From Novakomyces olei (taxonomy: Eukaryota > Ascomycota > Novakomycetes > Novakomycetales > Novakomycetaceae): a stretch of 64,000 bases of DNA. A model generated the notes under the pieces. That model was not told where the DNA came from, made no database searches, and saw only the letters and a program-made list of their open reading frames with translations. This document shows positions 58,601 through 64,000 of this stretch, in pieces. The number at the start of each line of letters is the position of its first letter. Position 1 is the first letter of the stretch. The stretch is taken from positions 1,550,001 through 1,614,000 of the forward strand of contig JADEYG010000003.1 of the NCBI GenBank assembly GCA_016906335.1, written 5' to 3'. The position numbers and the translations under genes were made by a program.

Positions 58601-61600
58601 AGACGACGCTCGATTCATTGAGCGGACTTACATAAACAACGGTAAGCGATTGAGACTGGTCGGATAAAATTGTTGCTCGGATTGACTTATTCCATGCAGA
58701 ATGCATCGGACTCAACCCGCTCGTTGATAAATTAAACGGATTCTTAGACGAGTCCGCAAGTGTTGTTGCTAAACTTGACCTATTCAATGCAGATTGCAGC
58801 GGCCTCAATGCGCTCTGTGAAGAACTAGATGACTCGGTTGACTTATTCAATGCAGAATGCAGCGGACTCAATCCTGTCTGTGAAGAATTAAACGACTCGG
58901 TTGACTTATTCAATGCAGAATGCAGCGGACTCATCGCACTCGTAGATGAATTAAACGACTCGGTTGACCTATTCAATGCAGAATGCAAAAGACTCAACGC
59001 ACTCGTAGATGAATTAAACGACTTCTTAGTCTGGTCGGCGAGTGTTGTAGCACGGCTTGACTTATTCAATGCAGAATGCAGCGGACTCAATCCTGTCTGT
59101 GAAGAACTAAACGACTCGGTTGACCTATTCAATGCAGAATGCAGCGGACTCAATCCTGTTTGTGAAGAACTAAACGACTCGGTTGACCTATTCAATGCAG
59201 AATGCAAAGGACTCAAAGCGCTCTGTGAAGAATTAAACGACTCGGTTGACCTATTCAATGCAGAATGCAAAGGACTCAAAGCGCTCTGTGAAGAATTAAA
59301 CGACTCGGTTGACCTATTCAATGCAGAATGGAGCGGACTCAATCCTGTCTGTGAAGAACTAAACGAGTCGGTTGACCTATTCAATGCAGAATGCAAAGGA
59401 CTCAAAGCGCTCTGTGAGGAAATAAACGACTTCTTAGTCTGGTCGGCGAGTGTTGTAGCACGGCTTGACTTATTCAATGCAGAATGCAGCGGACTCAATC
59501 CTGTCTGTGAAGAACTAAACGAGTCGGTTGACCTATTCAATGCAGAATGCAAAGGACTCAAAGCGCTCTGTGAGGAAATAAACGACTCGGTTGACTTATT
59601 CAATGCAGAATGCAGCGGACTCAACGCACTCGTAGATGAATTAAACGACTTCTTAGACTGGTTGGCGAGTGTTGTAGCACGGCTTGACCTATTCAATGCA
59701 GAATGCAGCGGACTCAAAGCGCTCTGTGAAGAATTAAACGACTCGGTTGACCTATTCAATGCAGAATGCAGCGGACTCGATGCGCTCGTCGATGAATTAA
59801 ACGACTCGGTTGACCTATTCAAAGCAGAATGCAAAGGACTCAACGCACTCGTAGATGAATTAAATGACTTCTTAGACTGGTCGGCGAGTGTTGTAGCACG
59901 GCTTGACTTATTCAATGCGGATTGCAAAGAACTCAAAGCGCTATGTAAAGAATTAAACGACTCGGTTGACTTATTCAATGCAGAATGCAGCGGACTCAAA
60001 GCGCTCTGTGAAGAATTAAACGACTCGGTTGACCTATTCAATGCAGAATGCAGCGGACTCGATGCGCTCGTCGATGAATTAAACGACTCGGTTGACCTAT
60101 TCAATGCAGAATGCAAAGGACTCAACGCACTCGTAGATGAATTAAACGACTTCTTAGTCTGGTCGGCGAGTGTTGTAGCACGGCTTGACTTATTCAATGC
60201 AGAATGCAGCGGACTCAATCCTGTCTGTGAAGAACTAAACGACTCGGTTGACCTATTCAATGCAGAATGCAAAGGACTCAAAGCGCTCTGTGAAGAATTA
60301 AACGACTCGGTTGACCTATTCAATGCAGAATGCAAAGGACTCAAAGCGCTCTGTGAAGAATTAAACCACTCGGTTGACCTATTCAATGCAGAATGGAGCG
60401 GACTCGATGCGCTCGACGAAGAATTAAACGACTCGGTTGACCTATTCAATTCAGATTGCAGCGGACTCAAACCTGTCTGTGAAGAATTAAAGGACTCGCG
60501 TGATTTATTCAATGCAGAATGGAGCGGACTCGATGCGCTCGACGAAGAATTAAACGACTCGGTTGACCTATTCAATTCAGATTGCAGCGGACTCAAACCT
60601 GTCTGTGAAGAATTAAAGGACTCGCGTGATTTATTCAATGCAGAATGCAGCGGGCTCAACGCACTCGTGGATGAATTAAACGACTTCTTAGACTGGTCGG
60701 CGAGTGTTGTAGCACGGCTTGACTTATTCAATGCGGATTGCAAAGGACTCAAACCTGTCTGTGAAGAATTAAAGGACTCGCGTGATTTATTCAATGCAGA
60801 ATGCAGCGGACTCAACGCACTCGTGGATGAATTAAACGACTTCTTAGACTGGCCGGCGAGTGATTCTGCAGAGCTTGACTTATTCAATGCAGATTGCAAA
60901 GGACTCAAAGCGCTCTGTGAAGAACTAAACGACTCGGTTGACCTATTCAATGCGGATTGCAAAGGACTCAATCCTGTCTGTGAAGAATTAAACGACTCAG
61001 TTGACTTATTCAATGCAGATTGCAGCGGCCTCAATCCTGTCTGTGAAGAATTAAAGGACTCGCGTGATTTATTCAATGCAGAATGCAGCGGACTCAACGC
61101 ACTCGTGGATGAATTAAACGACTTCTTAGACTGGCCGGCGAGTGATTCTGCAGAGCTTGACTTATTCAATGCAGATTGCAAAGGACTCAAAGCGCTCTGT
61201 GAAGAACTAAACAACTCGGTTGACCTATTCAATGCGGATTGCAAAGGACTCAATCCTGTCTGTGAAGAATTAAACGACTCAGTTGACTTATTCAATGCAG
61301 ATTGCAGCGGCCTCAATCCTGTCTGTGAAGAATTAAAGGACTCGCGTGATTTATTCAATGCAGAATGCAGCGGACTCAACGCACTCGTGGATAAATTAAA
61401 CGACTTCTTAGACTGGCCGGCGAGTGATTCTGCAGAGCTTGACTTATTCAATGCGGATTGCAAAGAACTCAAAGCACTCTGTGAAGAATTAAACGACTCG
61501 GTTGACTTATTCAATGCAGATTGCAGCGGGCTCAACGCACTCGTGGATGAATTAAACGACTTCTTAGACTGGTTGGCGAGTGATTCTGCAGAGCTTGACT

Positions 61601-64000
61601 TATTCAATTCAGATTGCAAAGGACTCAAACCTGTCTGTGAAGAATTAAACGACTCGGTTGACTTATTCAATGCAGAATGCAGCGGCCTCAATTCTGTCTG
61701 TGAAGAATTAAACGACTCAGTTGACCTATTCAATGCGGATTGCAAAGGACTCAAACCTGTCTGTGAAGAATTAAACGACTCAGTTGACTTATTCAATGCA
61801 GATTGCAGCGGCCTCAATCCTGTCTGTGAAGAATTAAAGGACTCGTGTGATTTATTCAATGCAGAATGCAGCGGACTCAACGCACTCGTGGATAAATTAA
61901 ACGACTTCTTAGACTGGCCGGCGAGTGATTCTGCAGAGCTTGACTTATTCAATGCAGATTGCAAAGGACTCAAAGCGCTCTGTGAAGAACTAAACGACTC
62001 GGTTGACCTATTCAATGCGGATTGCAAAGGACTCAAAGCGCTCTGTGAAGAATTAAACGACTCGGTTGACTTATTCAATGCAGAATGCAGCGGACTCAAC
62101 GCACTCGTAGATGAATTAAACGACTTCTTAGTCTGGTCGGCGAGTGTTGTAGCACGGCTTGACTTATTCAATGCAGAATGCAGCGGACTCAATCCTGTCT
62201 GTGAAGAATTAAACGACTCGGTTGACCTATTCAATGCAGAATGCAAAGGACTCAAAGCGCTCTGTGAAGAATTAAACGACTCGGTTGACCTATTCAATGC
62301 AGAATGCAGCGGACTCGATGCGCTCGTCGATGAATTAAACGACTCGGTTGACCTATTCAATGCAGAATGCAAAGGACTCAACGCACTCGTAGATGAATTA
62401 AACGACTTCTTAGACTGGTTGGCGAGTGTTGTAGCACCGCTTGACTTATTCAATGCGGATTGCAAAGGACTCAAAGCGCTCTGTAAAGAATTAAACGACT
62501 CGGTTGACTTATTCAATGCAGATTGCAGCGGGCTCAACGCACTCGTGGATGAATTAAACGATTTCTTAGACTGGCCGGCGAGTGATTCTGCAGAGCTTGA
62601 CTTATTCAATTCAGATTGCAAAGAACTCAAACCTGTCTGTGAAGAATTAAACGACTCAGTTGACTTATTCAATGCAGAATGCAGCGGCCTCAATCCTGTC
62701 TGTGAAGAATTAAACGACTCGGTTGATTTATTCAATGCAGAATGCAAAGGACTCAAAGCGCTCTGTGAAGAATTAAACGACTCGGTTGACATATTCAATG
62801 CAGAATGGAGCGGACTCGATGCGCTCGACGATGAATTAAACGACTCGGTTGACCTATTCAATGCAGATTGCAGCGGACTCAAACCTGTCTGTGAAGAATT
62901 AAAGGACTCGCGTGATTTATTCAATGCAGAATGCAGCGGACTCAACGCACTCGTGGATGAATTAAACGACTTCTTAGACTGGCCGGCGAGTGATTCTGCA
63001 GAGCTTGACTTATTCAATGCAGATTGCAAAGGACTCAAAGCGCTCTGTGAAGAACTAAACGACTCGGTTGACTTATTCAATGCGGATTGCAGCGGACTCA
63101 AACCTGTCTGTGAAGAATTAAAGGACTCGCGTGATTTATTCAATGCAGAATGCAGCGGACTCAACGCACTCGTGGATAAATTAAACGACTTCTTAGACTG
63201 GCCGGCGAGTGATTCTGCAGAGCTTGACTTATTCAATGCAGATTGCAAAGGACTCAAAGCGCTCTGTGAAGAACTAAACGACTCGGTTGACCTATTCAAT
63301 GCGGATTGCAAAGGACTCAATCCTGTCTGTGAAGAATTAAACGACTCAGTTGACTTATTCAATGCAGATTGCAACGGCCTCAATCCTGTCTGTGAAGAAT
63401 TAAAGGACTCGCGTGATTTATTCAATGCAGAATGCAGCGGACTCAACGCACTCGTGGATAAATTAAACGACTTCTTAGACTGGCCGGCGAGTGATTCTGC
63501 AGAGCTTGACTTATTCAATGCGGATTGCAAAGAACTCAAAGCACTCTGTGAAGAATTAAACGACTCGGTTGACTTATTCAATGCAGATTGCAGCGGGCTC
63601 AACGCACTCGTGGATGAATTAAACGACTTCTTAGACTGGTTGGCGAGTGTTGTAGCACGGCTTGACTTATTCAATGCGGATTGCAAAGGACTCAAAGCGC
63701 TCTGTAAAGAATTAAACGACTCGGTTGACTTATTCAATGCAGATTGCAGCGGGCTCAACGCACTCGTGGATGAATTAAACGATTTCTTAGACTGGCCGGC
63801 GAGTGATTCTGCAGAGCTTGACTTATTCAATTCAGATTGCAAAGAACTCAAACCTGTCTGTGAAGAATTAAACGACTCGGTTGACTTATTCAATGCAGAA
63901 TGCAGCGGCCTCAATTCTGTCTGTGAAGAATTAAACGACTCAGTTGACCTATTCAATGCGGATTCCAAAGGACTCAATCCTGTCTGTGAAGAATTAAACG
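55662..64000 (-). CDS. Giant serine-rich repeat protein, 5' end outside the window
   Basis: One uninterrupted frame of at least 2,778 codons, open to the right edge. The visible part has four zones. (1) About 1,760 residues (58690-64000) of 21-residue modules, e.g. SALNKSTESFNSSQTGLSPL, mixed with about 31-residue modules containing KSSSAESLAGQSKKSFNSS. (2) A linker of about 220 residues with basic and hydrophobic patches. (3) A Ser/Thr tract of about 310 residues (57090-58030) of TSSTSMTSSTSK-type units. (4) A non-repetitive C-terminal domain of about 460 residues (55662-57060) rich in Phe, Tyr and Trp, including YYCQSDPCFKHSES, FVRFSRELFLEYLNGCQ, HYWNDPSWFDEDYWN and FEKFGTWLFNHILAF. I recognise no family. 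No membrane anchor is visible; any signal peptide would be off-window. Ser/Thr repeats suggest a heavily O-glycosylated surface or wall protein, but this is inference. Confidence 0.8.
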   Translation of the reverse strand, partial: FNSSQTGLSPLESALNRSTESFNSSQTELRPLHSALNKSTESFNSSQTGLSSLQSELNKSSSAESLAGQSKKSFNSSTSALSPLQSALNKSTESFNSLQSALSPLQSALNKSSRATTLANQSKKSFNSSTSALSPLQSALNKSTESFNSSQSALSSLQSALNKSSSAESLAGQSKKSFNLSTSALSPLHSALNKSRESFNSSQTGLRPLQSALNKSTESFNSSQTGLSPLQSALNRSTESFSSSQSALSPLQSALNKSSSAESLAGQSKKSFNLSTSALSPLHSALNKSRESFNSSQTGLSPLQSALNKSTESFSSSQSALSPLQSALNKSSSAESLAGQSKKSFNSSTSALSPLHSALNKSRESFNSSQTGLSPLQSALNRSTESFNSSSSASSPLHSALNMSTESFNSSQSALSPLHSALNKSTESFNSSQTGLRPLHSALNKSTESFNSSQTGLSSLQSELNKSSSAESLAGQSKKSFNSSTSALSPLQSALNKSTESFNSLQSALSPLQSALNKSSGATTLANQSKKSFNSSTSALSPLHSALNRSTESFNSSTSASSPLHSALNRSTESFNSSQSALSPLHSALNRSTESFNSSQTGLSPLHSALNKSSRATTLADQTKKSFNSSTSALSPLHSALNKSTESFNSSQSALSPLQSALNRSTESFSSSQSALSPLQSALNKSSSAESLAGQSKKSFNLSTSALSPLHSALNKSHESFNSSQTGLRPLQSALNKSTESFNSSQTGLSPLQSALNRSTESFNSSQTELRPLHSALNKSTESFNSSQTGLSPLQSELNKSSSAESLANQSKKSFNSSTSALSPLQSALNKSTESFNSSQSALSSLQSALNKSSSAESLAGQSKKSFNLSTSALSPLHSALNKSRESFNSSQTGLRPLQSALNKSTESFNSSQTGLSPLQSALNRSTELFSSSQSALSPLQSALNKSSSAESLAGQSKKSFNSSTSALSPLHSALNKSRESFNSSQTGLRPLQSALNKSTESFNSSQTGLSPLQSALNRSTESFSSSQSALSPLQSALNKSSSAESLAGQSKKSFNSSTSALSPLHSALNKSRESFNSSQTGLSPLQSALNKSSRATTLADQSKKSFNSSTSALSPLHSALNKSRESFNSSQTGLSPLQSELNRSTESFNSSSSASSPLHSALNKSRESFNSSQTGLSPLQSELNRSTESFNSSSSASSPLHSALNRSTEWFNSSQSALSPLHSALNRSTESFNSSQSALSPLHSALNRSTESFSSSQTGLSPLHSALNKSSRATTLADQTKKSFNSSTSALSPLHSALNRSTESFNSSTSASSPLHSALNRSTESFNSSQSALSPLHSALNKSTESFNSLHSALSSLQSALNKSSRATTLADQSKKSFNSSTSALSPLHSALNRSTESFNSSTSASSPLHSALNRSTESFNSSQSALSPLHSALNRSSRATTLANQSKKSFNSSTSALSPLHSALNKSTESFISSQSALSPLHSALNRSTDSFSSSQTGLSPLHSALNKSSRATTLADQTKKSFISSQSALSPLHSALNRSTDSFSSSQTGLSPLHSALNRSTESFNSSQSALSPLHSALNRSTESFNSSQSALSPLHSALNRSTESFSSSQTGLSPLHSALNRSTESFSSSQTGLSPLHSALNKSSRATTLADQTKKSFNSSTSALSLLHSALNRSTESFNSSTSAMSPLHSALNKSTESFNSSQTGLSPLHSALNKSTESSSSSQSALRPLQSALNRSSLATTLADSSKNPFNLSTSGLSPMHSAWNKSIRATILSDQSQSLTVVYVSPLNESSVVYSSQRFSKVSSSALSKTPVATLSSSSRTKNNKPSQKKSKPMAKSTLVNPPSKSKSTFQFKVSSNRLLTMTYTDEKDLSKNISLATPSSMLSSESIYGSRKENRTTSSSAASTSLASRKDIDGSVNLTNEYSEKTTVQILSKNYGSEGSASLDSSIFYSAIFPEKDPKPKASSGTLGFSVFVASTFSTSKTSSNSSITSSTSMTSRTSMTSSTSMTSSTSRSSSTSRTSSSSKTSSTSKTSTSSVTSRTSSTSSTSMTSSTSMTSSTSKTSRTSMTSSTSMTSSTSRSSSTSSTSSTSMTSSTSKTSSTSMTSSTSMTSSTSKTSSSSVTSSTSSTSSTSKTSSTSMTSSTSKTSRTSMTSSTSMTSSTSRSSSTSRTSSSSKTSSSSVTSRTSSTSSTSMTSSTSRTSSTSMTSSTSKTSRTSMTSSTSMTSSTSRSSSTSRTSSSSKTSSSSVTSSTSSTSSTSMTSSSSRTSSTSMTSSTSKTSSTSKTSSTSSSSSSSSTSSTSFIFAPHTSSGRGRKSARSELTDPFYAPLQLSSEGHPWSTEICDLRMVSQPQQVLSSLLNTTTRERARGKLFCPKASSLLETRIVDKYPFVSTRFTDDFVDIKVNELVKKAQGYYCQSDPCFKHSESAASFIKDYEKTKGFLKPDSYYCEESAGHLVFRNPVLSFFVRFSRELFLEYLNGCQETSRWSVSEMIRINRLVHFDVRRIVTKANKILHKENYLVVIKIEYVYFHYWNDPSWFDEDYWNVSSRFKEASTDSLKFIHDGLLHYSGSWSNEEIDEYKPHQLKSFDIDDRKTLSITPFIEAQKACGLWEEEFPELKELFFEKFGTWLFNHILAFNEPGKDELWRKATKDSNLDANVCLHQVIVISNCNVFQLLLKLKPALRDYFISQTPVTELVTNVVLDTILAVNTLLADSGSRHFVQLMKLKVRTECSNRFYIREEYMDALSQPYVFLGLEDFVEFCLIKSTRYYNLL
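57090..58030. repeat. Coding minisatellite for Ser/Thr tract
   Basis: Degenerate tandem arrays of 9-15 bp units (gaagtcatagaagtacttga and variants) encoding TSSTSMTSSTS on the - strand. The + strand is also open here (57139-58134), giving LEVLEVIEVLEV, an artefact of the unit composition. Confidence 0.9.
58690..64000. repeat. 63-bp tandem repeat array (21-residue coding modules)
   Basis: About 80 units of 63 bp, with 93-bp variants, all multiples of three. Shared cores include gactcggttgacttattcaa and tgaagaattaaacgactcgg. The array continues past the window edge; units are 80-95 percent alike and higher-order blocks recur. Confidence 0.97.

Overview
The window is nuclear DNA of a fungus, most likely an ascomycete or a close early-diverging Dikarya lineage; the species cannot be named. 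The evidence is a chitin synthase, a fungal-type HRQ1 helicase, BBC1, EFR3, Tpo-type drug/H+ antiporters, glycogenin and many spliceosomal introns. Most introns are 36-60 nt with GTANGN donors and a CTAAC/CTAAT branch site close to the acceptor. Gene density is about one per 2.5 kb, both strands are used equally, and interstitial TTAGGG-like arrays are common. No tRNA, rRNA, CRISPR array or intact transposon was seen.

Layout, left to right: end of an ArfGAP gene (+); glycogenin (+) converging on EFG1 (-); MIOS/SEA4 (+); a hypothetical gene (+); RPC11 of RNA polymerase III (+); RPL16/uL13 (-) divergent from a RecA-fold Rad51-paralogue-like gene (+); EFR3 (-); TEF1/EF-1alpha (-); chitin synthase (-); HRQ1 (-) divergent from the t-SNARE TLG2 (+); BBC1 (-); VPS34 (-) divergent from RTR1 (+); DFG10 polyprenol reductase (+) converging on LSM2 (-); PP2A scaffold subunit (+); a DHA1 transporter (-), a fold-back repeat, and a second DHA1 transporter (+); MSP1 (-); and a giant serine-rich repeat gene (-) that runs off the right edge. 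Several of these (RPC11, LSM2, the first exons of PP2A-A, EFG1, RPL16, RTR1) are split into exons too short to appear as long ORFs and were assembled here by joining splice sites against known family sequences.

Functionally most genes are housekeeping: translation and rRNA (TEF1, RPL16, EFG1), RNA polymerase III and II factors (RPC11, RTR1), mRNA decay/splicing (LSM2), nutrient and membrane signalling (MIOS, VPS34, EFR3, PP2A), trafficking (ArfGAP, TLG2, BBC1), cell wall and glycosylation (chitin synthase, DFG10), carbohydrate store (glycogenin), DNA repair (HRQ1, Rad51-like) and protein quality control (MSP1). They are not an operon or cluster; neighbours are functionally unrelated.

Three things stand out. 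First, telomere-like boxes (TTAGGGTTAG, TTAGGGTAGGG, TTAGGGTTAGC) recur upstream of many genes, including RPL16 and TEF1, suggesting a Tbf1/Teb1-type promoter element. Second, gene structures include a start codon alone in its exon, exons of 7 and 19 nt, and an intron that is in frame and stop-free. Third, the right end carries a gene for a protein of more than 2,770 residues made of 21- and about 31-residue serine-rich repeats, a Ser/Thr tract and an unrecognised C-terminal domain of about 460 residues; its repeat region is also open on the opposite strand.
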